Source of the DNA: Calvatia gigantea
Taxonomy: Eukaryota > Basidiomycota > Agaricomycetes > Agaricales > Lycoperdaceae
Length of the DNA: 64,000 nt
NCBI GenBank assembly: GCA_025093985.1
Contig: JACAAK010000002.1
Location: 2,108,001-2,172,000, forward strand
Direction of reading: 5' to 3'
Under the pieces are notes generated by a model. The model was not told the DNA's origin. It saw nothing but the letters and a program-made list of their open reading frames with translations, and did not search any database. This document shows positions 48,976 to 59,796 of the stretch, piece by piece. Position 1 is the stretch's first letter. Every line of letters begins with the position of its first letter. Both the position numbers and the translations under genes were made by a program.

Positions 48976-50345
48976 CTATGAGACCATAACCACGTCTCCA
49001 GTCTGGCCTAATTGAATTGGTGACTGAGGAAGACCGGATAGAGGTGGAAGATCCAGAGCGGCAACAGCACTTCGAAGAGCTCGCTCCCATGCTTCCTCAA
49101 CTTTATAACCCCCTCCACGCATGATCCCTTCCCTGTCCTTTCTTACTGCCTCGCTCAAGAAATCATTATACCCTTCGGGCCTCATTGTAAACTTGTCTTC
49201 ATAAGCGTAATAATTGTCCTGCAGTGGGACGTGTGGAATATCAGGCACATTGGTACTTTGAGCTGCTCTTGATCGCAACAATGTTGAATTGCTCGCAAGA
49301 CTTGATGTTGACGTAGACCGTGCCTGGCTGCGTTTCAGTGCATTAGCGCGTGTTTTGGCAACAACCTTTGTGGCGTCCTTGGTGCTCGTCTCCAGCTTGT
49401 CAATGATTTCGCGCCTGTCCCTCTCCCGCTCCTCTCGTTGATCTTGATCTTCCCTTCGTAGTTCCTGCGCCCGGAGTTCGCGTTCTCTGCGTTCTGCATC
49501 TTCTTGATCTCGGAGCTGCTGAGCGTAGGCCTCTTCGCGCTGGATGTTGAGCTCAATAAGTGCGGCGTTTTCAGCACGGTATCTGGCTATCCGGGCTTCT
49601 GTATCAGGTATATCTACATCATTAATGAGGTTGAAAGCTGGGTAACCGTTAGATATGCAGCTAGAAAGGAAAGGGCGACGACGCACTGATATCTTCAACT
49701 TCTTCGAGGTAATCGTTGTAAGCTCGCAAATCTAGGAAATCTTCTCTTCGTTTGTTGAACCTGACCCAGAAATGAACTTCTGAGAGAGGAAAAGAGTAGA
49801 TGGTTAGACCAACTCTTTCGCTATTCGTCTTCGTATTGCAACTTCTTTCTCTACACCGAGATCTTCAAAAGTCTGCGGCATGAAGGCTAATTTTCGGAGG
49901 ATTTTGTTACAAATAGGACAAGGAGCTGGGCCTAGTGTGAAGAGCCGGTCAATACATGATTCACACCTGGACAGCATGGCAATTAGGGAAAGCTCTCAAA
50001 GGTTTATAAGAATGTATGAAAGGAACATACGCACATTTTGTGGTAGCATGAGCTCACTAACAGACGGAGTTTGGGGTTCAGATATCGGTCACTCTTACAA
50101 ACAGGACATTGGTCGTCCATAGACTGCTAGACGTGAGAGTTGTACCATTATTCTGCATAGGTGGGGCTCACAAAGTATTCCGTGACCCTTCCCGAAGCAT
50201 CTTTGACTCCGCCACCAAATACTGTGGTTGAAGTGCTTTGGACCTGTTGCGGTGTGGAAGAACGCGTATGGCTCGATGAGCTGAGTCCCGTTCTCTTGAT
50301 TGTCTTTCCCTGTAGCCAGCCTCCGACATTGACCCTTGAAGTCAT
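48976..50345 (-). CDS. TFB3: TFIIH/CAK assembly subunit TFB3 (MAT1)
   Basis: RING subunit that tethers the CDK-activating kinase to TFIIH for transcription and repair. The RING reads QCPVCKSDRYLNPKLRLL, CYHKMC, CESCIDRLFTLGPAPCPICN. The MAT1 family region follows (FMPQTFEDLGVEKEVAIRRR), then FNLINDVDIPDTEARIARYR and a long Glu/Arg coiled coil. It ends LGQTGDVVMVS. I place the start at 50345, giving an extra exon (MTSRVNVGGWLQGKTIKRTG ... GRVTEYF) spliced at GTGAGC/TCTAG to QSMDDQCPVC. The simpler alternative is the internal Met at 50118 directly before the RING. Convergent with the ZUP1-type gene, 53 bp between stops. Confidence 0.88.
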
Positions 50346-50536
50346 TATGATCTGGAATTTCGATTGTGGCAAGGAAGGAGAATGCAATTGAACGCGTGAC
50401 CACGACTGTTTGGCTCTGCGTTCCTGTCCCCCGATTACTGGGACTAATACTTACTGCATCAACGAGCGGGGGAAGTGTTGGCCCTCACTGAGTCCTGACC
50501 CAGCTGCGATTTGCCGTAACCTTATCCTCTCCCGTG

Positions 50537-50866
50537 CCCACACGCAACACAGCGAAGTCTGATCAGCTTGACGGCACTTGGAAAGTCAACATAAACACAA
50601 TACCACCCTTGCTCGTGGCCTGTCTTCGAATAGTCGCTCACAACCCCAAATTGAAGCCTTTGGTCTGCAACGTTCCATGCCAGACTTCCATGCTGTCTAT
50701 CAACATTGACAACAGTGAATCTCTCGTATCAATCGATAGGGATGATCAGACACTCTCGGCGATCTACTGTCAGCTATTCCTTCGTGTGGTCGATCTCGTC
50801 CGTCTCATGACTTACACGAGGAGTATAGAAGCACATCCGTTGATAATGTGTGCCTTGTTTCGTTGA
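50537..50866 (+). CDS. Small open reading frame, unknown, doubtful
   Basis: A 109-aa frame (MPTRNTAKSDQLDGTWKVNI ...) lying between the divergent TFB3 start and the cassette gene. It contains a hydrophobic/charged segment PPLLVACLRIVAHNPKLKPL. I do not recognise a family, and I found no phase-consistent splice into the downstream gene. It could be a short orphan, an eroded gene or non-coding. Confidence 0.22.
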   Translation, partial: PTRNTAKSDQLDGTWKVNINTIPPLLVACLRIVAHNPKLKPLVCNVPCQTSMLSINIDNSESLVSIDRDDQTLSAIYCQLFLRVVDLVRLMTYTRSIEAHPLIMCALFR

Positions 50867-50878
50867 TCGACCACAAGA

Positions 50879-50888
50879 TATATATAAA
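50879..50888 (+). promoter_or_regulatory. TATA box candidate for the cassette gene
   Basis: TATATATAAA at 50879-50888 is a strong TATA match, 139 bp before the ATG at 51027. It supports 51027 as the real start of the repeat-cassette gene. Transcription start not determined. Confidence 0.45.
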
Positions 50889-51026
50889 TTTGCATTGTCC
50901 TCGAGGTTGTTTCGAGGACCGCTCATGCTGCCGTACAACCATTTCCGACCTACCTATCAAACGTGCAAGCCATCTTACCCCCGCAAGTAGTCTTCCGAAT
51001 GGAATAAGTTGCGGGGAGACCTCCAC

Positions 51027-53462
51027 ATGGTCCCTGTACTAAAGCTCTCCGCGTCCGGAGAATATCCAGTTCCCTACTTCCCCCATTCGAGCGACCTTCA
51101 AGTAACGCGCTATACTATGGGTGGTCACCAGAGCACACGCAAATCCTTTGGTGAGGTCCAGGAAGATCTTCGACGTCAACTTCTTAGCAATGCACGGTCT
51201 TTGCTCTCGGTAAGCTATACGGACTCAGAAGAAGCACAGCGTGTGACTGTTATCTGGTAGAACTACGGAGTGTGGATAAGTGAATACTCTGCTCTCGAGG
51301 ACATCCTTCGCAGTATTGCCTCAGAGCAATTTAGGAGGTCATATGGCTACGAGTACTCGAGCGTCGGCTACCAGTGTCGACCTCCCAAGTCTACTGGTGA
51401 TAATCGACCAATCGACAAGATGTGCAACATTGTGTTGCCAATCGGTAATCAAGTCACTGATTACCTCAATGCTGGAGTTTTCAGGTAGAAAGGGTATCTT
51501 TCATTGTGTTCTGGGCTCATGGGGTCCTAAATCCTACAGTCGATTGGACCTACCTCGTTGGATGGAACGTACGTTTGACCCTTTGCCAATGCGGAAAATC
51601 AATCGATTGTTGCCCAACAGAACAAGCGATCGCAGAACTTTGCGGCAAGGCAAACGAACTTGTGAGGTGGGATACAAACATGCAATGGCGTCATTCAGAG
51701 TATTCGCAAAACTTCGATGCAAAGATCGAAGATACGGATTCCTTCGTCTGCAATTCCGTGTTGGTATACATGCACGGTTCCATCATGGAGGATGGAATCA
51801 CCGCAAGTGCTTGTATCATTTATTTTATGGGCGTCAGTCTCGCCGTACCACCACTTATGCTACCAGGACTAATACTTGGCGTTTCAGGTGTACTACAAGA
51901 CGGAACCACCTACAGCCGAACTCCGTCATTCATTCCAGCGCAGGGCTTACGCCGCATCTCAGAACCTTAGCTTGGTATTGTATTTTGATTCAGTTTTGCG
52001 CCTGTTGCAAAACTAAATTGCTCCTAGGGCCTTCGCCTTCCAAACCACGATAATGAGCTCCAGGATAATCTCAGCACCTACTGCAAGTCGATGTTTCAGT
52101 CACAATTTGGCTTCGGCTTCGACCACCATCCCCCCGATTCCTGCCGTGAAGATGGCGTAGATGCTGCTTTTCTGACGCAAAATGCGCAATTATGTTATCT
52201 CCCAGATCTGAACGCTGGCGGAGAGATTACTCACTATATTGACCAAAACTTCTTCAGGTAAATCTAATACAGCGGTAATCACCAGACATTCGCTGATCAT
52301 AGTCAATACCAGTGGGTTGAATATGCCATTACCCTCAATTAGAAGTGTGCGGCTTTACCCCGTCGCTGGTTGTTATCTGACATTATACAGAAGCGGCTCT
52401 GGAAAACACCGTGATGGAGTTCAAGAGCGCAATACAATCTCCATCATTGAACTCTTGGAGCATCCACTTTCTCGACCAAATATACAAACCTGCAAGTCCG
52501 TCAGCCCATCCAGTACGGGAAAAGGGAGTAATCATTTGGTGGCACTCTTCGGAGCGCGCGCGGGACGGCCGCCTGGTTTTGGTGACTTATATCTTTATAA
52601 TGACGGTAAGGGCATCTCATTTACACCTGCGGGGTTTCTGACCATATCGGATGAGCAGATATTCTATGAGACACTTCCGCCAGAAGAGGCAGCCGTAAAG
52701 GCGCTTTTCAAGCTTCTCTGCAACAATCTCTGCTCGCGGTTGCACGTAAGGCAATGCCCGTATAATTTTGGAAATACCAAAACTTAACATCCCCTCAGCA
52801 AGTTGGACATGTGGAGACTTCGACAGACGAGATAGCATTGCGTGACATGCTTCACGAATACGCGGTTGGACAGTTCAGGCAGGGGTTTGGATTTGATTAT
52901 CTGGGCGACCGGAGCCAGCCTCCCGACAGGCACAGTGACAAGATTAGGGCATTTTCGGATCTTCTACAGGCTCAGAAGCACCCTGCTCCAGCTAAAGACG
53001 TGGAAAATTGGTTGAATGCCGAAGTTTTCGAGTAAGCTGCGTTTCTCGATCAAGTTCCTCGTAACTGACGCTTAACGCCAGAAAGGGGAGCATGACTTTC
53101 CCAGCCTTTGCAAATGGTAAGTGTATGGACGGTTGAGTTATCCGGGTATTTTCATCCTTTCCTAATCAGACACCATATGGAATGACATTTGCAATACTGC
53201 CATCGAGTGTATTACCGAATCCTGCAAGCAGGAAGATTGGTGGTTCCATACCCGGAAGCAACGTGTCTATGAGAATCCAAACGGAGGCGTGAACATTAAG
53301 CAATACGCGATATATGTATACGCTTGTGGTGAGATGGATTACGAGGGCGTTCGCATCTATCGCACATTTGTCTACTATCTCGGAGTGAGTTTGGTGTTGA
53401 ACCGCCTCTCAACCTAAACATTGACTGGACTTTTCTAGGTATTTTGTGGTGTGTCGCCGTGA
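51027..53462 (+). CDS. Orphan protein built from three tandem four-exon modules
   Basis: Predicted 601-aa protein, 13 exons, total coding length 1806 nt. My exons: 51027-51209, 51261-51484, 51540-51568, 51621-51832, 51888-51974, 52028-52257, 52313-52344, 52391-52605, 52659-52745, 52799-53031, 53082-53116, 53170-53384, 53439-53462. The first exon is a lead; then one four-exon cassette recurs three times with exon lengths 224/29/212/87, 230/32/215/87 and 233/35/215/24 and the same intron phases (0, 2, 1, 0). Shared protein motifs: F(R/Q)xx(F/Y)G(F/Y) early (FRRSYGY, FQSQFGF, FRQGFGF); then (Y/W)(L/I)(N/D)xxxF (YLNAGVF, YIDQNFF, WLNAEVF); then a Trp two or three residues before an invariant His (QWRH, WSIH, WWFH). 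The fourth exon starts with an aromatic residue and T.PP (YYKTEPP, FYETLPP). No signal peptide or membrane segment. I do not recognise the family. Confidence 0.72.
51261..53462 (+). repeat. Tandem intragenic repeat of a four-exon cassette (about 770-bp period)
   Basis: Units start at 51261, 52028 and 52799, spacing 767 and 771 bp. Similarity is visible in protein motifs, exon lengths and intron phases, not as near-identical DNA, so the duplications are old. The third unit is truncated in its last exon (24 nt instead of 87). Confidence 0.7.
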
Positions 53463-54158
53463 GACCCGCCGTCCTCTCTCCCAGCAAGTCGATTGTTCAG
53501 GGATATTCCGCATGTGTGACTGGCGCTTCAGGAGTGTACAAGTTGTTCGGTGGATCCTTTTAGCCAACAAATATTATGTGGACCTTAACACCTACGTACT
53601 TGGTGGATGGATGTTATACGTTGAAAAAACAATACAGTACATGAGTTCCTATTGGGACAAGACTAATCGACTGAGTTAGTTGCAGGCAACCAAGGCGTCA
53701 TTTTTGCGCCAACCTGATTGCTAAATTCAGGGTCACACTTCCGTGCTGGTTCACTCCCGATGCACGAGCGCTGGCATCGCTGTGCGGAAAATAAATGGGG
53801 GACATTTTAGTCGCATGGAGAAGCTCAGGGCACGCGGGCAACCGGGGATGCCCAAATACAATCTGATGTCTTGAGAGTCCGTCGAAAAAGTAGTAGGCGA
53901 CATGCATTAATCACTTTCATAAAGAATAAGAAACACCTAAGTAGGGGCTATTTGGGATAAAGTGGGGTTGATATTTCCGTCAAACAGATTGAGTCCTTTA
54001 AAAAAATGAGCGAAACTTGGAGCTGAAAGCTCACAACAGAATAGTGAAAAGGAGGGTAGCAAACGAATGACAATAACTGAGAGGTCCCACAAGACTATAG
54101 CTCGGTAGTAGTAAGCAACAAATGTTTCAACTTTCACATCCCCTGAGACTGGGATGCA
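53463..54158. other. Intergenic region between convergent genes
   Basis: About 700 bp between the cassette gene's stop and the Ede1 stop. One open frame (53446-53679, plus) has no cassette motifs and no family I know. Otherwise nothing recognised. Unusually long for a convergent pair in this window. Confidence 0.45.
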
Positions 54159-57100
54159 TCACTGCAGAAGGCTATTAATTGCCCTCTGTAAGTCATACCC
54201 GTGTTTTTCGAGTGCCTCCACAGCTTGACTTCGGGTGAATCCCATAGCAGTAATCTGCTTAACGGATTCAACGTCATCGTCACCCGCGGGTGTTATCGTC
54301 CTATATGATTCTTCCCGGGGTGGGGCGAGGCTCGGTGGTGGGGGCATGGATTCTTGGTTCTTATTCTTCTTCTTTCCGAAAGGGAATCGGATCTATAAAC
54401 CTGACTGTCAGCATAATATCTATCACGAAGGAATGACTTACACTGAGTTTAGAGTGTCTTGTAGGGGCCTCCTTCAACTTTTCGTGGCTATCCTTGGACG
54501 AGGTGGATTGTCTGGGCGCGGGTGAGGTCATGCGAACAGGAGGAGATGCAGGGCGACCTGGTGATGACGCCTGATTCACGGAGGGTCGGGGAGACGACGT
54601 ATCAACTGCCTTCGGCGACGCAGGAGTGGATGATGCCGAGAATGATTTTGACTGGGGAGCAGCTGAGGTTTCTGCGAGGCTGGTGTTATTTGAGATCGTG
54701 GAAGCAAAAGATGAGTCGAGGTTCAAGCTTGGGTTGGTATCGAAAGTCGCAAAGGCATCATCGAACGAGGCAGGTTTGACGGACTCCACTTGCGTTGTAG
54801 TACCGTTTGTAGTCGGAAAAGAGGCGCTTTGTTGTTGAGGGGCTACTGCTGCTGCGCCAGGTCCGCCAAAGATATCTTCAAAATTTGGAAGTGGGGTGGT
54901 ACTCTTGGTTTGAGGTACGGGTGCAGTAGACGTAGGGCTAGGTGCTGAAAGTGGGGGTAGAAGTGTGGAAGTTGTTTTTTGCGTATCTCCCGTAGCACCA
55001 AAGTCAAAACTATCCTCAAAGCCGTCAAATGTGAATTGAGCTGGTTTGGCTGAGGGAGGGGGCGAAACTCCGCTCAAGGTTTCATCGAAGGCGCTAACGT
55101 CGGCAGGCGCATTCGGCTTTGATGGTTCAGAAGGCTGAGCGGTTATCGATGTGTCGAGACGGCTAGACGCGGGTTTGGGTCCATCTGACGCTACAAGAGG
55201 GACAAGGGAGGGAGGGTTAGCCTTGGTATCGTCCAGCCCAAAGATATCATCAAAAGAAGACTTTGGTTGGGCATGGGGGGGATTGGAGGTGGTTGGTACG
55301 ACTTCAGTAGCTCCATTTGGTGAATTCTCGGTCACTGGGATGTCCGCTTTCTCCTTAGCTTTTTGTGCCACAGTAGCCAACGGTGAGTCGTCATCGTCAC
55401 CCGAGTCGCCACTATCGGATCCTTCAATTTCAAGTTCTTGAAGTTGTGTCCCTAAATCTGTTGTGGGGTGTCCATGGTCTTGCTTCTCACCCCCTGTGCC
55501 GTTGGCCACATCATCGAGGGGGGGGAAGTGGGCGACAGCGTCGTCTACAGATGGAAACCTGGCTTGTGCCGTGCTGGTGGGGGTTTCTGTGCCTCCGAAT
55601 TGCACATCATCGTGGGCGGTAGTTGGCGGCGTTACAAAATGGTCTGTGTCTGTCGCGGTGGTTGGAGACGCAGCAGGCACACCTTTCAAATGGTCCAGTT
55701 AATCAGCACAAGTACTTGTTTTTGGGGGCGGAAAAGCAAAAGCTCACCATTCTTAATATCCTTTGGGGCGGAGTCTTCATTGGCCTGGTCGGCTGCATGA
55801 GATTCTTTAACGGCGATGACCTCATGTGTTCCAAAAAAGTCATCAAATGAGGGCTGGAATTCTGATTTAGCCTGACCATTATGAGCCTCTGATGACTCAA
55901 TAGGAGGAGAGGTCAAAGCAACATTGCTGAAGGGTAGGAAAGGAGATTGGGAACGAGGACTCGGGGAACCAGACTTGCCCAATCGTTCAAACGGATTATT
56001 GCTTTTGCTGGGTGCCATCGGTTCGGGTGAAGTAGGTAATGAAATGGGCAGTGGCAGGGCGGCCGCGACCGCGACCGAGTCGGGCGAGGTGGTTCGCTCG
56101 GGAATTGGCCCGTCGTTCAACCTGTTGAGTTGAGCTTCCACTTCTTCCGTCTCCTGCATAATCGACTTGACTTCAGTAGTGGCTTCTTCGAGTTCCTTCT
56201 CCACCTTGGATTTCTCGTTTTCCTTGGTAGACAACTGTTTGCGAGCAATTGCGAGGCGACCCTTCTGCTGTTTGGCCTCCCTCTTGGCCTTTTCAACCTC
56301 AAGTTTGAGTTGATCCGCTTGGTGGCCAGCATCTATCATACGCTTGTGAAGGTCCCTAGCCTCTTCCTTGTCACGTAAGAAGGCTTGTTCAATTTCGGCT
56401 TTCTCGACCCTGATAGCACTAAGGTCACTTTCTGAGCGGATCAGCTCCTCCTTCGTCTTCTGAACTTCATTAGACTGTGCTGTGTAGCGTTCCTTAAGTT
56501 GCGATAACAATTTAGTCTCGGTGTCATAGGCTGCTTTGGCGGAAGATAGTTGCGTCTGAAGCGCCGAAAGCTCGGCTGCTTGACTTGCGAGGGCGGTCTC
56601 CATATTAGCGCGCTCTGTTTTGACAGGATGCAAAGACCTGTTGGTAGATTGTAGTTGATTCTTTAAGTTACCTATCTCAGCGCTCTGGTCTTGAAGGGGG
56701 GGAGACGTCGTCTGATGGTGGCCTTCATGCTCTCCCAAGAGGTCTTGGTTAGGGACTAGATAATATGTTCAGTTTTGACGCTGTATAAAGCTAGGGTGTT
56801 AATTCACCTGGGGCGAAAGGAGAAGACGAGGAGAAGGGTGATGACGCAAAAGGATCGCTAACGTTGTTCCGCGGTGGGACGTGTGGGACGGCTGTTGCAC
56901 CAGTACTTTGAGGTTGCAGGACAGGTAAGATGCCAGTAGCCTGTGGCGAGACAGCAGAAGCGGGAGGGGTCTCGTCGAAGTCCAAAAGATCACGGACGGG
57001 CTCAGGTTGCGGTGGAGAAGCTTGGAAAACGGCCGTTCCCCGCAATGAAGGCGGTATCAAAGAGGGAGGTAATTTTGTAGGTAATGATTGGCCGGCGAGT

Positions 57101-58422
57101 CTCTTCTTTATCAAGTGATACGCAATAGCGAATCCATCACGAGTCAGACGACCATCGCTGTTGACGTCAGCCAAGTCCCTGGCAGAAAATCAGCATACTG
57201 GCAGGAAAGATAAAGTGGGGACAAACCATATTTGAGCAAGGTCCTCGCTGGGAAGCTGTGACTGGACCATGAAAGGCACCGCAACGTCTCCTTCGATGTA
57301 CCCGACTCTGTTGGTATCGAGCTTGGTGTCAAAGATCGCGTCTGATTCTGCTTTCTCGTCCGCGCCGACATCCCAAGCATCATGACTACTGCCGTGCGCT
57401 ACAGGAACAGCTCCGAACGGATCTACCACAGGGCGAGCAGGAAGAGTGGGTGCCCGAGGTTGAAGAGAAGAGCCAGTATGGTCAGGACCAAGGGTTTGAC
57501 TTTGACCCGTATACTGGGGTTGTACACGACCAAAATTGCTGGTTACAGGACTCAAGGATCCACTATTTCCAGTTAAATGGGTTGTGATGGAAGGTCTGTT
57601 GGATGGTAAGCCTCCAGCTTGTTCGTATAATCCTGGTGGGAGTGTGGTCGGAACGAGGGAAATTTGCTTTGACATCAAGCCTTGGATGAAGTACATGGCA
57701 ATTGTGAAATCCGCAGCGTCTAAGGCCCCGCGATCCCGTGTGTCTGCTAGGTTCCTGTGCGAACGTTAGTTAGAGAAATAATTTGCAACACCGGCGGGGG
57801 GCTCACCATATTTGCAACAACTGGTCATTGGATAATTTTGACTTGAGAAAGATATCTCGTGCCTTCTCACCTGCGTGGGGGTGAACCTCTCGCACCACTC
57901 CGGTAGAAAACAGACTCACCATTCAACAAGCCATTCACGGGACCAGAGCGGTTGAAGATATTCTGAAACTTGATCTTATCTTGGGGAGAGAGCGGGGGGA
58001 AACCTAGTGACGGAGACTGTGGTATCGACGCGCCAGTGTTTTGCTGGGGGATGGCGGTATAACCCTCAATGGTTGGGAGCGGACCCGCTATCATAGGTGT
58101 CAATATACATATATGTAAAGGGGAACGGCCGACATAAGTGCTAACGTTTGTTAAGAAGGGCCGCAGATACTTTCTCCCCCTTCTGCGCGTGGGCAATCAG
58201 GCGAATGGCCATAGCGGCACCCTTCTTGGAGAGCCAACCGTTGTTTTCCTCGTCAGCGAGACCCCAAATTTCTCCCAGCACTGAACCAGGAAGCTTCGCC
58301 CCACCAAAGACTCTGACAGCAACGTCGCCGGTCAGAATACCATGTTTTTGCTTGTCCACCTGAGCAAATATTTGATTGACGAGATTGAGCTCGGCCGTAG
58401 TGGGGGTAAAGTTGGTGGACAT
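54159..58422 (-). CDS. EDE1: EH-domain and UBA endocytic scaffold, Ede1/Eps15 type
   Basis: Early endocytic scaffold that gathers adaptors and ubiquitinated cargo at clathrin sites. Starts MSTNFTPTTAELNLVNQIF. Three EH domains: the first has LPGSVLGEIWGLADEENNGW; the second lies around 57860-58100 (LSPQDKIKFQNIFNRSG); the third includes LPSEDLAQIW and DVNSDGRLTRDGFAIAYHLI. A Pro-rich linker follows, then a long coiled coil (about 56120-56700: RANMETALASQAAELSALQT ...). Next is a Ser/Thr/Pro-rich region with DFDD/NPF-like pieces (SNNPFERLG; FDDIFGLDD). The C-terminal UBA domain reads VKQITAMGFTRSQAVEALEK and ends RAINSLLQ. Domain order matches yeast Ede1. Confidence 0.92.
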
Positions 58423-58878
58423 TTTGTCCGGTAGAAGACAGAGGAGCTAAGTGAGGAGAGATTGGACCGGTGGGCTAGACGCTGTTAACTTGCTCGTCTC
58501 GTCATCTCTTCCCTCAGCTTGTCCGCCAATCCTTCCCACGCTCTATCTCGTTAATAGAGGGGTGGTCTGTATGGAGCACTTGTAGTGCCTCACAGTAATT
58601 TGACCTCGACAATCTCACAAATGTACGACTGCGACTACAATTGAACCACTCAATGGTTGTACCTCTGGTTGGCTATTCCGACACAGGCGCCGATTTTCAC
58701 ATCTTTTCCAGAGTTTTCACAGAGTGCCATGCCCAAGAAGTACAGCACGTGACAGGATGCGGGCAATTTCAACACTGATTCATTGTGTGGGCTTCCTCGA
58801 ACCAACAACTCTCATCTATCACCCTGTTCCTGTAATCTAGCTTTTTGAACATCCTTTCATTTCTTCAGGTCCTGAATC
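58423..58878. promoter_or_regulatory. Divergent promoter region, Ede1 / UBE2C, with CACGTGAC site
   Basis: 456 bp between divergent starts. A CACGTG E-box at 58746-58751 (followed by AC) lies 128 bp upstream of the UBE2C ATG. No other recognised element. Confidence 0.5.
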
Positions 58879-59796
58879 ATGGAACAAGTCACTTCCTCCC
58901 TTGCTCCTTCCCGCGCATCTGCCAAATCCAATGTACAGAGCACATCTCAGCAGGGAGCAGGGAGCGTCGCGAAACGGTGCCCTCTTGACGTCCTGGGATA
59001 ATGAACCTCGTGCTGACTACCGGTTACCGACTATAGACTCACCAATGAGCTTATGACATTAATGGTATGCCCATTGGCTCCTACGTGTTACCTCCATTGC
59101 TCACCTCCCCGTAGATGTCTTCTTCTCCCGGAATTGTACAACCCTTAAATATTCATTATCTATCAATATCGCTGAAACAATCTTTTAGTCCGCTTTTCCC
59201 AAAAATGACGGTAATTTGTTTGAGTGGGTTGGCACAATTGAAGGTCCCGCGGAGACGGTTGGTATCATCCCTCCACATGGGCTCAAGGGACTAACCTATA
59301 TTCCGTCTCCGTGAACTAGATCTACTCTGGCCTCAGCTTCAAGATTTCAATTTCTTTCCCTCCAAACTATCCATATGTCGCCCCCACGATTAAATTCGAA
59401 ACCCCTTGCTTCCACCCTAATTTTGATATCAACAGTGGTGCAATCTGCTTAGATATCCTCCAAGTGAGCCGACATCTTTACAGATACTCGTGGTCTAATC
59501 GAATTATAGGATAAATGGTCGGCTGTATACAGCGTTCAGACCATCCTACTTTCCCTTCAGTCACTCCTTGGCGGTGAGTTATTCCTGTCTATAACAGTGA
59601 AAAGTGTTGAATAGCTGTCAATGAACAGAACCCAACAATGCATCGCCTTTAAATCCTGAGGCTGCTTCCCTCTGGGGTAGTCCCGAAGGTGTGTTTTCAA
59701 CCAGGATAATTACTGAGGGTTATCTCATTCAATTTTCCAGCATTCAAAATCCAGCTTATGAAACACTACCGCCCGATTAACAATGATTCGGCCTAA
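58879..59796 (+). CDS. UBE2C: Ubiquitin-conjugating enzyme E2 C (APC/C-associated)
   Basis: E2 working with the anaphase-promoting complex to initiate chains on cyclins and securin. The N-terminal extension [20 protein letters not shown] is typical of UBE2C. After introns the UBC fold reads [39 protein letters not shown], then the active site [20 protein letters not shown] with catalytic Cys TGC at 59446-59448. It continues [20 protein letters not shown] and ends [12 protein letters not shown]. The SLLGEPN and SPLN sequence fits UBE2C. Six or more introns in under 1 kb. Confidence 0.9.

Noticed and set aside
52258..52285. A 28-nt intron in the second cassette
   Set aside because: Too short for this genome; the acceptor at 52312 gives a 55-nt intron, the right phase and better alignment to the other modules.
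52239..52787. Long plus-strand frame through the second cassette (RSVRLYPVAGCYLTLYRS ...)
   Set aside because: It is open for 180 codons, but the overlapping frame aligns without gaps to the first module over about 50 residues and keeps intron phases, so the long frame is a shadow in its middle part.
53446..53679. Plus-strand frame after the cassette gene as a further module
   Set aside because: None of the module motifs are present and the cassette frame has a clean stop at 53462.
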